Counted from the first letter of the stretch, positions 20,684-30,191 are shown. The stretch: 64,000 bases of DNA from Saprospiraceae bacterium (GCA_016722285.1 JADKGI010000001.1:682001-746000), one strand, 5' to 3'. Notes: a model not told the origin generated them from the sequence alone. Numbers and translations: made by a program.

Positions 20684-21517
20684 TTATTTTGTATTATAAA
20701 ATAAATTTAAAATTGATCTGGTGGCTTTTATCCTGGCTGCAGAAAATTCATTTGTTGTGCTATTGTCTCTCGGTTTCACATTTGTGGCAAAAAAATAGAC
20801 ATTTTTGTTTGCTTCCAAAAAGCCAGTAAACCATCCGTTTTGTCCATTTTGTGTACTTAGTCCGGTCTTTCCGCTGAGTATATATGATTGCTTATTATCT
20901 ATTACCATGATTTTTCGGATCAACTTTTCAGTACGTTTACTTATCGGAAGTTGTGTATTGTATAGTCTTTTTAAAAAGGATATTTGTTCAAATTGAGATA
21001 TCCCTGATCTCCCTTCCAGCCAGAAATTATCTATTGTGGTATTATCAAATTTCATTCCGGGATATGACAGTTTATCCAGATAGTGCCTCATCCTTTCTTT
21101 TCCAATCTGACGTGCTATTTCCTGATAACAGGGGACACACGATACCTGAAATGCCTGCCTGAGTGTCAGATCTTCTTCCCAGACTTTCAACCATCTTTTA
21201 GTCCCGTCCCATCTGATGACAGTCGTATCACTTTGCATGATTCCCGTTTCAAGTGAGATGATGGTATTCGGTATTTTAAAAGTAGATGCTGGTAGAAATT
21301 GTTTTCTGGCCCACTCAAAATCATTGGCGTAATATATGTCTTCGTTTTGGTCATAAATAAGTACGGATCCGTAGATGGACAGACTATCCAGGATGGTGCT
21401 AAATTCAGGCCTGACAATCTCTTTTGATGTTTTCAGACGATGAGAGCAAGCTGTAAAAAAGACTATTACATTAATAGTAAAAAGCAGCAATCCAACATGT
21501 AATTTATTAGTCGGCAT
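20684..21517 (-). CDS. Class D (OXA-type) beta-lactamase lipoprotein
   Basis: This 277-residue protein has the three active-site motifs of class D serine beta-lactamases: S78-T-F-K81 in PASTFKIPN, S126-x-V128 in QVSCVPCYQ, and KTG at 217-219 followed by W229. The OXA-specific segments RWDGTKRW and FWLEGRSGISQFEQISFLKR are also clear. Class D enzymes hydrolyse penicillins, some also carbapenems. A signal peptide ends in FFTAC, so Cys24 is probably lipidated and the enzyme membrane-anchored, unlike the soluble clinical OXA enzymes. A homologous penicillin-sensing BlaR-type domain is excluded because no metallopeptidase part is present. A TATATTTG -7 box lies 14 bases upstream. Confidence 0.9.
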   Translation of the reverse strand: MPTNKLHVGLLLFTINVIVFFTACSHRLKTSKEIVRPEFSTILDSLSIYGSVLIYDQNEDIYYANDFEWARKQFLPASTFKIPNTIISLETGIMQSDTTVIRWDGTKRWLKVWEEDLTLRQAFQVSCVPCYQEIARQIGKERMRHYLDKLSYPGMKFDNTTIDNFWLEGRSGISQFEQISFLKRLYNTQLPISKRTEKLIRKIMVIDNKQSYILSGKTGLSTQNGQNGWFTGFLEANKNVYFFATNVKPRDNSTTNEFSAARIKATRSILNLFYNTK

Positions 21518-21530
21518 AATTAATTTTGGG

Positions 21531-21538
21531 CAAATATA
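21531..21538 (-). promoter_or_regulatory. -7 box of the class D beta-lactamase gene
   Basis: TATATTTG on the coding strand fits TAnnTTTG and would start transcription a few bases before the ATG at 21517. No good -33 element is visible. Confidence 0.35.
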
Positions 21539-21725
21539 TTTAATTCAAGCCACTACCTTAGATTAATATCAAAGGCTTCCTTTAATTATAAATATGATAG
21601 GTATATTACTTTGAATGGACGATTTGTAATTGTTAAAGGTAGCATCTAATTTTTCGTTCACGTTATTTGCATCAAAATATTAGAATTTAAAACGATTTTA
21701 ATATTTTAACAAGAACATAGCCATT

Positions 21726-23507
21726 TCAAACATTACCGCCAAATGGTTTATACTCCTTACCACCACCTGTAAATCCGGCATTTTTATAGAATTCCACAAA
21801 AGTAAGCCTAAGAGGATGTACAAAGGCACCAAGAGATGAAATCATCAGATTGAGACCGTGACCGAAAATAAGAAAAGCAACAAAAAGTACAGGACCGATC
21901 CAATGCACATTCAACATCCGCAGCGCAATATTATTGACCACCAATCCCAATATAGCACCCGAGATGCCCAATGCGAAAAGACGGATATAACTAAGCAGGT
22001 CACCCACGAATCCGGTAATACCATACAACTCCCAAATCCCTTTACCGATCCTGGGGAGAATTTTTGTATCCGGATCATTGAACAATAAAATGCCTGCAAT
22101 CGAAACATATATGATGTATATAGAAAAACCTCCAGTGATCTTTAATACAGCCAGATCAGCTATGCTAAATAAGATGCATATCCATGCTACTGGCATCACT
22201 GAATATTTCCAGCCATATTGCTTTACTTTATTAGCTATCTGAAGACATAAGCCAAAAATAATCTGTAAAAACCCCAATATGAGTGCAAAATTAAATATCT
22301 GATTACTTTCGAGAATGACAGATCTGAAAGTTCCCAAAAATGCAAACTTGTCCCCCAGCAGATTCATTCCGAAAAAAGTACCTGTTATTATTCCAAATAT
22401 AATCGTAGCAAGACCAAGCCATTGTCCCAGCGTGAGAATAGGAAGGAGCGCTCTGTTGACCTGCAACTTATATAATGAAGCGGCTATCAACAACAGTAAC
22501 CCGTATCCCGCATCACCGAGACAAAGTCCGAAGAACATCATAAAGAATGGTGCAAAATATGGGGTAAGGTCTATCTCTGCATATGAAGGCAAACTATATA
22601 ACTTTCCAATAGCTTCATAAAGCTGAGAAAACCTATGATTTTTGAGCAATATAGGCGGGTTATCTTTAGGGGTTACTTTTTGGGTTATATAAAATATTTT
22701 TTGTGAATTGCAATATTTCTCGATGTCTTCCACTTTGGTTTCCGGAACGAAACCCGTTAACCGCATTAATTTTTCGTCATTGAGCTTGGCTGATTGTTCA
22801 TTTGCTTCCAGTATCTGCATCTCAGTATATACTTCCTGCTCATAATTACGCAATGTATTGGCCTCATCGTCGCACATTGATGTCAATTCCTGTCTTATTT
22901 CCTTCATTCGATCAATTACCTTTTGTTGGTCCAGCATCAGGATTTGGAACGGAAGTTCCGGCCAGGCCAACCTGTCTGCTTTGATGTCTATCATATCAGT
23001 GTCGGACTGAAATATGACAAAAAATATCTCTGGTTTCCGAACGGCAATGACCTCCAGTGTATATTCATTCTTCCAGTCCGGATTAAATTTTCTTTCGGAA
23101 CATGAATACATATGCATTGTTACCCCCCGATCCTTCAGAGTATTTAATATTTCTGTGGAAAACATGCCCCAGGGTTCTGCATAAGATATGGCATTTTCCA
23201 GGTTTTGCAATTTTAACTGAAGATGCTGGTTTTCTGTTTGCAATGATTCTATTTTCTCCATAACAGAACGCCCGCTGTGAAGGTGCACTGATTCTTCATT
23301 TGGATTATTTTCGGTTCTCAGATTGAGTAAAATGTTTTTGTACTCCCTGATTTTCTTGAGCCCGTCAAGTATATCCAGAAGAGGTTGTGAGAGTTCTGTC
23401 CCGGATGATTTTATATGCAATACACCTAATTCCCTGAGACCTTCCAAAAACTTATTGTGGTCGCCATGAAAAACCAGAAAATCGTATTTATTCATTGGGA
23501 TGATCAT
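21726..23507 (-). CDS. ntpI: V-type ATP synthase subunit I (a-subunit/stator)
   Basis: A 593-residue subunit with a soluble N-terminal half rich in coiled coil (about residues 60-280) and a C-terminal membrane half of 7-8 helices (FAPFFMMFFGLCLGDAGYGL, GTFFGMNLLGDKF). The essential channel arginine is in LSYIRLFALGISGAILGLVV. It forms the ion half-channels against the K ring and the peripheral stalk anchor. Its start overlaps the stop of subunit D by four bases (ATGA), and it is the last gene of the minus-strand V-ATPase operon. Confidence 0.94.
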   Translation of the reverse strand: MIIPMNKYDFLVFHGDHNKFLEGLRELGVLHIKSSGTELSQPLLDILDGLKKIREYKNILLNLRTENNPNEESVHLHSGRSVMEKIESLQTENQHLQLKLQNLENAISYAEPWGMFSTEILNTLKDRGVTMHMYSCSERKFNPDWKNEYTLEVIAVRKPEIFFVIFQSDTDMIDIKADRLAWPELPFQILMLDQQKVIDRMKEIRQELTSMCDDEANTLRNYEQEVYTEMQILEANEQSAKLNDEKLMRLTGFVPETKVEDIEKYCNSQKIFYITQKVTPKDNPPILLKNHRFSQLYEAIGKLYSLPSYAEIDLTPYFAPFFMMFFGLCLGDAGYGLLLLIAASLYKLQVNRALLPILTLGQWLGLATIIFGIITGTFFGMNLLGDKFAFLGTFRSVILESNQIFNFALILGFLQIIFGLCLQIANKVKQYGWKYSVMPVAWICILFSIADLAVLKITGGFSIYIIYVSIAGILLFNDPDTKILPRIGKGIWELYGITGFVGDLLSYIRLFALGISGAILGLVVNNIALRMLNVHWIGPVLFVAFLIFGHGLNLMISSLGAFVHPLRLTFVEFYKNAGFTGGGKEYKPFGGNV

Positions 23508-24103
23508 GCGTCATTTATTTTTTGAAGCTTATTTTTGAGTATCTTTTGTGATGATTTGGCCAGATTTTCTTCATCTTCCATAAATCGTTTAATTTTCTTT
23601 ATGGCCTGATCATATTCAGGAATCTGGTTTTTTTCATATAGATTTACTTTTTGGGTTGTTTTCTTTCGGGCCTTATCCAGTAATAACATTTTGCGAATAG
23701 CAAATTCTTTTTCTATAGCCAAATCTGAGAGTTTTTTAAGGATTTGAAAGCCATCGCCAAACCAGTGTGGCTTACTGAACAGACTGAATTTTTTTATCTG
23801 ATAATGTATCTCTCCCAGTTTAGGTATCCTTACGCCGGCGATCATCACTGTCTCCGTAGTTACATTTTCTATTGTGATCAATGACATATCAAAATCCTGC
23901 CACAAACCTGAAAGCTGCTCCACAATTTTTTTCTGCCCGAAAATATGGTTTTCCATTGCCAAAATGTTGTTTCTTGTATTTTTAACTTCCATTCTCAACG
24001 CAGACTCCTTGTTTTTTAATACCGGAAGTGCCCGCAACCTTGTTGACATTTGTTTCTGAAGGTATTGAAGGGATGTTTTATTATATTGAAAACTAAGTGC
24101 CAT
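23504..24103 (-). CDS. ntpD: V-type ATP synthase subunit D (central rotor)
   Basis: This 199-residue protein is almost entirely helical, with long N- and C-terminal coiled coils (KTSLQYLQKQMSTRLRALPV; KKIKRFMEDEENLAKSSQK) around a short globular middle (VTTETVMIAGVRIPKLGEI). That is the D-subunit plan, the rotor shaft inside the A3B3 ring. Its usual partner F is not encoded in this window. It starts 12 bases after the subunit B stop. Confidence 0.9.
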   Translation of the reverse strand: MALSFQYNKTSLQYLQKQMSTRLRALPVLKNKESALRMEVKNTRNNILAMENHIFGQKKIVEQLSGLWQDFDMSLITIENVTTETVMIAGVRIPKLGEIHYQIKKFSLFSKPHWFGDGFQILKKLSDLAIEKEFAIRKMLLLDKARKKTTQKVNLYEKNQIPEYDQAIKKIKRFMEDEENLAKSSQKILKNKLQKINDA

Positions 24104-24115
24104 ATTAATCAGATT

Positions 24116-25438
24116 TTAAACTGATGGCCAGTAGAGGTCAGAAAATTCTTTTTTAACAGCTACCTCTTCTATCGAAAAATAACTGGCAAAAAGATCCCAG
24201 GCTATATCGAGCATTTTTTCAGTACTAATATTGACATCTATGGCTAACAATTTTTCAGCATAATCCTTAGCAAAATCAAGTGTTCGCTGATCATAAGATG
24301 TCAGATCAAAACCATTTTCCTGTTTGGTGCGTGCATTGACAGAATCTGCATATAGTCTTATGGCAGCATTCATGACCTGAGGATGATCAGCCCTTGTCTT
24401 TTTTCCGATAACCAGATTTTTTAATCTGGACAAGCTGCGGAATGGGTCTATTATTACTTTTCCTATGTCAGTATTTCTGCGGAGGAAGAGCTGACCTTCA
24501 GTTATATAACCGGTATTGTCGGGTATGGCGTGTGTGATATCACCTCCGGACAAAGTGGTCACTGCTACTATCGTGATCGAGCCCCCATCTTCAAACTGCA
24601 CCGCTTTTTCATATAATCTGGCCAGGTCAGAGTAAAGTGAACCCGGCATGCTGTCTTTGGACGGAATCTGATCCATTCTGTTGGATACGATGCTCAGTGC
24701 ATCTGCATATAAGGTCATATCGGTAAGCAGAACAAGGACTTTTTCATGTTTGTCAACGGCAAAAAATTCTGCTGCGGTAAGTACCATGTCGGGGATAAGT
24801 AGTCTTTCTACGGGCGGATCCTCTGTTGTATTGACAAAACTGATGATACGGTGAATTGCGCCTGCATTTTCAAATACATTTCTGAAAAACAGAAAATCAT
24901 CATTAAGCAAACCCATACCTCCGAGGATGATTTTGTCTGCTTTGGCACTTAATGCAACCATTGCCATCACCTGATTGTATGGTTGATCAGGGTCAGCAAA
25001 AAAAGGTATTTTCTGACCGGTCACTAAAGTATTATTAAGATCAATGCCTGCAATACCGGTAGCAATGAGTTCAGACGGTTGTTTTCTTTTGACGGGATTT
25101 ACAGAGGGACCTCCTATTTCTCTTTCTTCACCTTCCAGTTCCGGGCCACCATCTATGGGTTGTCCGTACGCGTTAAAAAATCGACCAGCCAGGTCCTCAC
25201 CCACTTTTAGTGTCGGCGGTTTGCCAGTAAATATGACTTCTGCATTGGTGGGAATACCTTCGGTACCTTTAAAAACCTGAAGAGTGACCTCATCACCCAA
25301 AATTTTTACGACCTGTGCAGCACGTCCATCTACAGTGGCAAGTTCTTCATATCCTACATTTTCTGCTCTGACGACACAAGTTGCCTTTGTGATTCGTTCC
25401 AGTTTGGTATATATTTTCTGAAATATCTTCATTCTCAT
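24116..25438 (-). CDS. ntpB: V-type ATP synthase subunit B (non-catalytic)
   Basis: This 440-residue protein has the beta-barrel N-terminus (VRAENVGYEELATVDGRAAQ) and the nucleotide-binding fold lacking a Walker A motif (TGIAGIDLNNTLVTGQKIPF), which is normal for B. The conserved VLLTDMTLYADALSIVSNRM and TEGQLFLRRNTDIG segments are present. It alternates with A in the hexamer. Gaps to A (14 bases) and D (12 bases) show one operon. Confidence 0.96.
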   Translation of the reverse strand: MRMKIFQKIYTKLERITKATCVVRAENVGYEELATVDGRAAQVVKILGDEVTLQVFKGTEGIPTNAEVIFTGKPPTLKVGEDLAGRFFNAYGQPIDGGPELEGEEREIGGPSVNPVKRKQPSELIATGIAGIDLNNTLVTGQKIPFFADPDQPYNQVMAMVALSAKADKIILGGMGLLNDDFLFFRNVFENAGAIHRIISFVNTTEDPPVERLLIPDMVLTAAEFFAVDKHEKVLVLLTDMTLYADALSIVSNRMDQIPSKDSMPGSLYSDLARLYEKAVQFEDGGSITIVAVTTLSGGDITHAIPDNTGYITEGQLFLRRNTDIGKVIIDPFRSLSRLKNLVIGKKTRADHPQVMNAAIRLYADSVNARTKQENGFDLTSYDQRTLDFAKDYAEKLLAIDVNISTEKMLDIAWDLFASYFSIEEVAVKKEFSDLYWPSV

Positions 25439-25452
25439 ATGAATTCGATTTT

Positions 25453-27228
25453 TTATGATTTCATTTTACTTCCCTCTGAGATAGAAAGGATTTCATCTTC
25501 AAAATCTTTAAATGCCTTACTTTCAAATTCTGAATAATTCATCTGTTTGTATTTACCTATAATTTTTTTGAAAAATGGCTGCACTTCATCAAAAGACTCA
25601 AAATGGAACGGGAAATCTAAAAGATCCATCACAGAATCCGTCATATACTTCTGTCTGAGAAGGGGTGTTCGCGCATCTATCTCGTCAAAAGCATCCTGCT
25701 GGAGGAGGATAGCATCTATGACTTCACTTTGCCAGAATGTGATGTGAAAATCAACTGACACACCGTCATCTCCTAATATATTGATCTGCTCCCATGCTTC
25801 TTTACCTCGGATCAGCATATTTTTTAGTTTATCGACCTTTTCTACCCAGTCAGGTGAGATGAGAGTAGCCAGGGTTTTTTGAAACTCAGGATATTCCAGA
25901 TATTTTGAGTAGCTGTCTATCGGATCGATGGCCGGGTATCTTTTACTATCGGCCCGCTGCTGAGAGAGTGCATAAAAGCAGCGGGCTACTTTTTTAGTGG
26001 ATTCAGTGACGGGTTCTTTAAGATTTCCTCCGGCGGGAGATACTGTGCCGATAAATGTAATAGAACCAGTATGTCCGTTATTGAGATAAACGTATCCGGC
26101 ACGACTATAAAAATTTGAAATGGAAGAAGGCAGGTCCATCGGAAATGCATCGGGACCCGGTAGTTCTTCGAGCCGATTAGACATTTCGCGCAGAGCTTGA
26201 GCCCACCTGGAAGTGGAATCTGCCAGCAACAAAATTTTAAGACCCATAGATCGATAATATTCTGCCAGGGTCATAGCACTGTACATAGAAGCTTCCCGTG
26301 CGGCTACGGGCATATTAGACGTATTGGCAATGATAATAGTACGCTCCATTAATTTTCTTCCTGTCCAGGGATCATCGAGCTCGGGAAATTCTGTAAAAAG
26401 GTCAACAACCTCATTAGCACGTTCGCCACATGCAGCAATGATTACAATATCTGCCTCGGCTTGCCTGGAGATACTTTGTTGCAAAACCGTCTTTCCACTG
26501 CCAAAAGGGCCGGGGATAAACCCTGTGCCACCGAGCAGCATAGGATTGAGTATATCCATAGTCCTGACTCCGGTCTCCATCATAGTAAAAGGCCTGGGTT
26601 TTTCTTTGTACAATGTCAATGATTTTTTTACTGGCCATTTTTGGGTCATGGTGACTGGTATCTCATATCCTGACTGATCAGTTAGCACTGCCACTACATC
26701 ATTAATTGTGTATGATCCGGATACTACTATTTTTTTAACTACAAGATCACCTTCCAATACAAAGGGAACCATTATTTTATGTGATATGCTGTTTTCAGTT
26801 ACCTCACCTATCCAGTCACCGGCGATTACCTTATCGCCATCTGATACAATAGGTGTAAAATCCCATTTTCCTGCTGTATCGAGAGTTGGTGTATAATCAC
26901 CCCGACGTATGAATATTCCTTCCATAGTTGACAGATTATTCATCAGGCCATCGTAGTTTCCTGAAAGCAAGCCAGGACCAAGGGTAGCTTCGAGCATGTG
27001 GCCGGAAAATTCTACCTCTGAACCGATGCACAGTCCGCGGGTATTTTCAAAAACCTGAGTATAAGCTTTATTTCTTTCCGTTTTTATCACTTCAGCCATA
27101 AGCTTTGTCCTTCCTGCGAGTATGAAACAAATTTCATTTTGTGCAAAAGGACCATCTGCCTCCACAATTACAAGGTTAGATATGATACCTGCAACTTTGC
27201 CTTTTGTTATTGATCGGGTAGTTGTCAT
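25453..27228 (-). CDS. ntpA: V-type ATP synthase subunit A (catalytic)
   Basis: A 591-residue catalytic subunit. The Walker A motif GPFGSGKT follows LGGTGFIP, with the catalytic GER segment (ACGERANEVVDLFTEFPEL) and Walker B region (LKILLLADSTSRWAQALREM). The A-specific insertion (residues about 110-200, VIAGDWIGEVTENSISHKIM) that is absent from F-type beta subunits is present. Its ATG overlaps the stop of the DUF2764 gene by four bases. Confidence 0.96.
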   Translation of the reverse strand: MTTTRSITKGKVAGIISNLVIVEADGPFAQNEICFILAGRTKLMAEVIKTERNKAYTQVFENTRGLCIGSEVEFSGHMLEATLGPGLLSGNYDGLMNNLSTMEGIFIRRGDYTPTLDTAGKWDFTPIVSDGDKVIAGDWIGEVTENSISHKIMVPFVLEGDLVVKKIVVSGSYTINDVVAVLTDQSGYEIPVTMTQKWPVKKSLTLYKEKPRPFTMMETGVRTMDILNPMLLGGTGFIPGPFGSGKTVLQQSISRQAEADIVIIAACGERANEVVDLFTEFPELDDPWTGRKLMERTIIIANTSNMPVAAREASMYSAMTLAEYYRSMGLKILLLADSTSRWAQALREMSNRLEELPGPDAFPMDLPSSISNFYSRAGYVYLNNGHTGSITFIGTVSPAGGNLKEPVTESTKKVARCFYALSQQRADSKRYPAIDPIDSYSKYLEYPEFQKTLATLISPDWVEKVDKLKNMLIRGKEAWEQINILGDDGVSVDFHITFWQSEVIDAILLQQDAFDEIDARTPLLRQKYMTDSVMDLLDFPFHFESFDEVQPFFKKIIGKYKQMNYSEFESKAFKDFEDEILSISEGSKMKS

Positions 27229-28067
27229 ACAGCAAATTCTTTTGAAAATTTAAAACTTCGGACCATCTCGGCTATCTTATCTGTAAATATTTTGTTTCCA
27301 TTTACTTCATTATATACAGCCCATTTATCTGTAATAGTAAGCTTCAGGACGTGTCCGGCTATTTTACCAAAGCTGAAATAGCTGTACTCGGTGAGCTCTT
27401 CAATTTTATTCCATCGCATAAAGTCAATCTGTTTTTCAAGTTCCAGCAACTCACCTTGTTTGTGTAAGCGAATGAGCAAATCTATATATGGAAAATCAAG
27501 AGACAGGTTAAAATCATGCGCATGGCTGCTTTTTAATTTGTCCGTTACTTCATTGTTGCCAATCAGTTGATTAGCCATGTCAAATCCGTGATATCTCGCG
27601 CTTAGAGCAGCCAGAATATTTCTCAGGTCTCTGACGAAGGTGTACCAGTTTTTCAAGAAACCTTCTGTATGGGGGATGACATAGTCGAGAAATCGATCGT
27701 TTAGCTGATATTCCCAGATGTAGTCTTCCTGAAATAAATTTCCTTTCAGAAAGTGATCATAAAATTCATATAAATATTCGGGAATATCGGAGCTTAGATC
27801 ATTGATACCTGATTTGAGCTGGTCAAAACTAAAATTGGCCATAGAATGCCACGGTTTATTATTTCTGAGGCAGAAGTTAAGGAGATTCAGATTGTCATAA
27901 GGCAAAAAGATATATCCCAATTTTTTATTATCGTCGGGATGTAATTCTTCTCTAAGGTTTTTCAGGAATTCAGGCAGTTTTATGAGGCCGGTAATTTGGC
28001 CGAGGTACACATCCGGCAATCCTGCCACTACATAATAATATTTTCGGTTATCAGGATTGATCTTCAT
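27225..28067 (-). CDS. DUF2764 protein of the V-ATPase operon, probable subunit C equivalent
   Basis: This 280-residue soluble protein begins YYYVVAGLPDVYLGQ, the usual DUF2764 opening, and has a largely helical body. DUF2764 genes are regularly found between ntpE and ntpA in Bacteroidota. No standard subunit C (NtpC/AtpC) exists here, so a role at the same position, the socket between rotor and K ring, is the simple inference. It overlaps ntpE by 17 bases and ntpA by four. Confidence 0.8.
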   Translation of the reverse strand: MKINPDNRKYYYVVAGLPDVYLGQITGLIKLPEFLKNLREELHPDDNKKLGYIFLPYDNLNLLNFCLRNNKPWHSMANFSFDQLKSGINDLSSDIPEYLYEFYDHFLKGNLFQEDYIWEYQLNDRFLDYVIPHTEGFLKNWYTFVRDLRNILAALSARYHGFDMANQLIGNNEVTDKLKSSHAHDFNLSLDFPYIDLLIRLHKQGELLELEKQIDFMRWNKIEELTEYSYFSFGKIAGHVLKLTITDKWAVYNEVNGNKIFTDKIAEMVRSFKFSKEFAV

Positions 28068-28671
28068 TGTATAATAATTGTATGGTTTTTGGCCTTAGGA
28101 ATTGCTTGAAGAACAATGAAAAGTCTTCTTCTGAAAATGAAATAAGATAATTATGACCTGCCGGCGAAATTCTGAATCCATTCTCCAGTTTATGACTGAA
28201 ATCTATTTTCATATTATTTCCGAATTGCTCATGGATTTTTTTAAGTACGATGCTATTGGTTTCTTTTTCCATCTTAGCCGGAAAAACCAATTGAAAATCT
28301 TCTGACCCAGCTGATTTTTCCCAGTGTTGCATCACTTGAGTGACGAGACCTGCTACGTACGTTTTGTCATCCAGCAGTTCTTTAAGTGGTTCTTCTGTCA
28401 CTTTCAGAGTTATGATATCTGCAATTTTTTGTTTTACGGAGTTAATAGCCTGGTGAGAAGCATATTTGATTTCTTCCCGTACATTATGCTCCAATTCACC
28501 AGCTTTGATTTTAGCAGATTCTACAATCTGATCGCCCTTTTTATGTGCTTCTGCCAATGCTTCATCTGCTTTTTTTTGGGTTTCATTCAGGATGCGTTCT
28601 GCTTCTTCACGCGCCTGAAGCACACCTTCTTCATAAATTTTACTGGTGATCTCCTGTATTCGGTCTTCCAT
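28051..28671 (-). CDS. ntpE: V-type ATP synthase subunit E (peripheral stalk)
   Basis: A 206-residue protein with a long N-terminal charged helix (ILNETQKKADEALAEAHKKG) typical of the stalk half of E, and a C-terminal globular domain of about 100 residues (FRISPAGHNYLISFSEEDF) that binds the top of A/B. A partner G/H subunit is not seen. It is the first gene of the minus-strand operon and is transcribed away from the K gene across a 200-base divergent region. Confidence 0.88.
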   Translation of the reverse strand: MEDRIQEITSKIYEEGVLQAREEAERILNETQKKADEALAEAHKKGDQIVESAKIKAGELEHNVREEIKYASHQAINSVKQKIADIITLKVTEEPLKELLDDKTYVAGLVTQVMQHWEKSAGSEDFQLVFPAKMEKETNSIVLKKIHEQFGNNMKIDFSHKLENGFRISPAGHNYLISFSEEDFSLFFKQFLRPKTIQLLYNEDQS

Positions 28672-28754
28672 ATTTGTATATGTATGATTAGTAAGAGTAA
28701 TAACCTTACTTGATGAATTATAAAATACAATATTATGATCAGATACTTTAATTT

Positions 28755-28777
28755 TATATGATAAGTAACATCATATA
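28755..28777. promoter_or_regulatory. 8-base dyad in the divergent V-ATPase E/K promoter region
   Basis: TATATGAT and ATCATATA form a perfect inverted repeat around a 7-base centre, in the space between the two opposite transcription units. It could be a shared operator or simply reflect the AT-rich composition. No clear TAnnTTTG box for either gene was found. Confidence 0.25.
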
Positions 28778-28871
28778 CCATAATATATATCATATTCTTA
28801 AAAGAGGCTTTTTCAAAATAATGGGTGAATTTTGCATAATAAATTCTGGTGAACACAATAAAATACAGAAA

Positions 28872-29327
28872 ATGGGAACAGCAATAATTTTAGCATATCT
28901 TGGTCTTGCTCTTATGATAGGTCTTTCTGGAATCGGCAGTGCGGTAGGTGTATCCATTGCAGGCAGTGCTTCCATAGGCGCACTTAAAAAGAATGATGGT
29001 GCTTTCGGTAGTTATATGCTGTTAAGTGCATTGGCCGGAACACAAGGATTGTATGGTTTTGGTGGATTTTTTATCATCAATAGCAGTGGTTTGCTTTCGG
29101 AAAATATAACGATTTTGCAAGGAAGTGCCATTTTGATTTGTGGTATATCTTTAGGGGTTGTCTGTCTTGTTTCTGCGATCAAGCAAGGTCAGATTTGTGC
29201 ACATGGTATTTCGGGAATTGGTTCTGGCTTTGATCTCTTCGGAAAGACAATGGTATTAGCCGTATTTCCTGAATTATATGCTATAATTAGCTTTGCAGCA
29301 ACTTTCCTTATTGTATCCGGATTGTAA
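28872..29327 (+). CDS. ntpK: V-type ATP synthase subunit K (membrane rotor ring), divergent
   Basis: This 151-residue protein has two helical hairpins. Residues matching the Na+ ligands known in Enterococcus hirae NtpK are present with nearly the same spacing: T57 and Q58 in LAGTQGLYGF, Q105 in AIKQGQI, and E134 in FPELYAII. The ring rotates against subunit I. ATG at 28872 is chosen because MGTAIILAYLGLALMIGL fits the family; an upstream ATG at 28821 adds 17 unmatched residues. Unusually for the family it is on the opposite strand from the rest of the operon, not downstream of ntpI. Confidence 0.93.
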   Translation: MGTAIILAYLGLALMIGLSGIGSAVGVSIAGSASIGALKKNDGAFGSYMLLSALAGTQGLYGFGGFFIINSSGLLSENITILQGSAILICGISLGVVCLVSAIKQGQICAHGISGIGSGFDLFGKTMVLAVFPELYAIISFAATFLIVSGL

Positions 29328-29437
29328 TTGCACCAAGTGATTCTAAGAAATGAGAAGATGTGGAGGCTTTGGACTAAGAGAATGAGATAGCATTCATTTT
29401 TTAAGTCCTGACTACAATCAGCATTAAATATATCCGG

Positions 29438-30028
29438 TTACTTCGGCAAGGGATACAATTGGAATGATTTTCTGTGATATTGAGTAGGGCCGTGCTGTAC
29501 GATTGCTTCGCGATGGGATTGTGTCGGGTAACCTTTATTGCAATCCCATTGATATTGGGGTATTTTTTGATGCAATTTTGTCATAAATTCATCCCGATAT
29601 GTTTTGGCTAATATGGAAGCGGCTGCAATAGAATTATAAATACCGTCCCCCTTGATAATACAGTCAAACGGTATTTTTTTATAAGGCAAAAATTTGTTGC
29701 CGTCAACTATGATATGATCAGGTACAATTTTCAGTTTGTTCAGGGCTTTGTGCATGGTCCTGACGGATGCCCATAGTATATTAAATTTATCAATATCCGG
29801 GGCATCCATACGGGCTACGGCATAGGATATCGCTTCTTTTTCTATGACAGACCTGAGGTGGTTTCTCTTAATCTCACTTATCTGCTTTGAATCGTTCAGC
29901 TCTGGGTGAAAAAAATCTGCTGGCAGGATGACGGCAGCTGCAAATACAGGACCAGCAAGACATCCCCGACCAGCTTCATCACACCCAGCCTCAAGGGTGT
30001 GACCCGAATGATTATTTAACAGTGTCAA
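29438..30028 (-). CDS. rnhB: Ribonuclease HII
   Basis: This 196-residue enzyme removes RNA from RNA/DNA hybrids and misincorporated ribonucleotides. The N-terminal signature EAGCDEAGRGCLAGPVFAAA contains the first catalytic Asp and Glu. HIIVDGNKF and KGDGIYNSIAAASILAKTYR supply the remaining acidic residues, and GYPTQSHREAIVQHGPTQYH is the conserved C-terminal segment. The start is TTG at 30028 because an in-frame stop precedes it and no ATG fits. Confidence 0.95.
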   Translation of the reverse strand: MTLLNNHSGHTLEAGCDEAGRGCLAGPVFAAAVILPADFFHPELNDSKQISEIKRNHLRSVIEKEAISYAVARMDAPDIDKFNILWASVRTMHKALNKLKIVPDHIIVDGNKFLPYKKIPFDCIIKGDGIYNSIAAASILAKTYRDEFMTKLHQKIPQYQWDCNKGYPTQSHREAIVQHGPTQYHRKSFQLYPLPK

Positions 30029-30042
30029 AATAATGATTTATA

Positions 30043-30050
30043 CAAAATTA
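30043..30050 (-). promoter_or_regulatory. -7 box of rnhB
   Basis: TAATTTTG on the coding strand matches TAnnTTTG, with TTG 17 bases upstream. The inferred transcript would begin only a few bases before the TTG start codon. Confidence 0.35.
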
Positions 30051-30191
30051 CGCTATTTGGGGTTTTTCAATTTAAAGTATGAGCTTGTTTAAAATTAAAT
30101 TTGCTCGCCTTCGCTCAAATAAGAAAATTTAAACATACGCTAAGCCTGAATTCAACAGTTGAAATGAATGAAACTTAAGATTAAGTGAACT

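Noticed and set aside
20472..20699. 75-codon ORF after the PH-domain gene
   Set aside because: Overlaps both neighbours and has a low-complexity, random-looking sequence.
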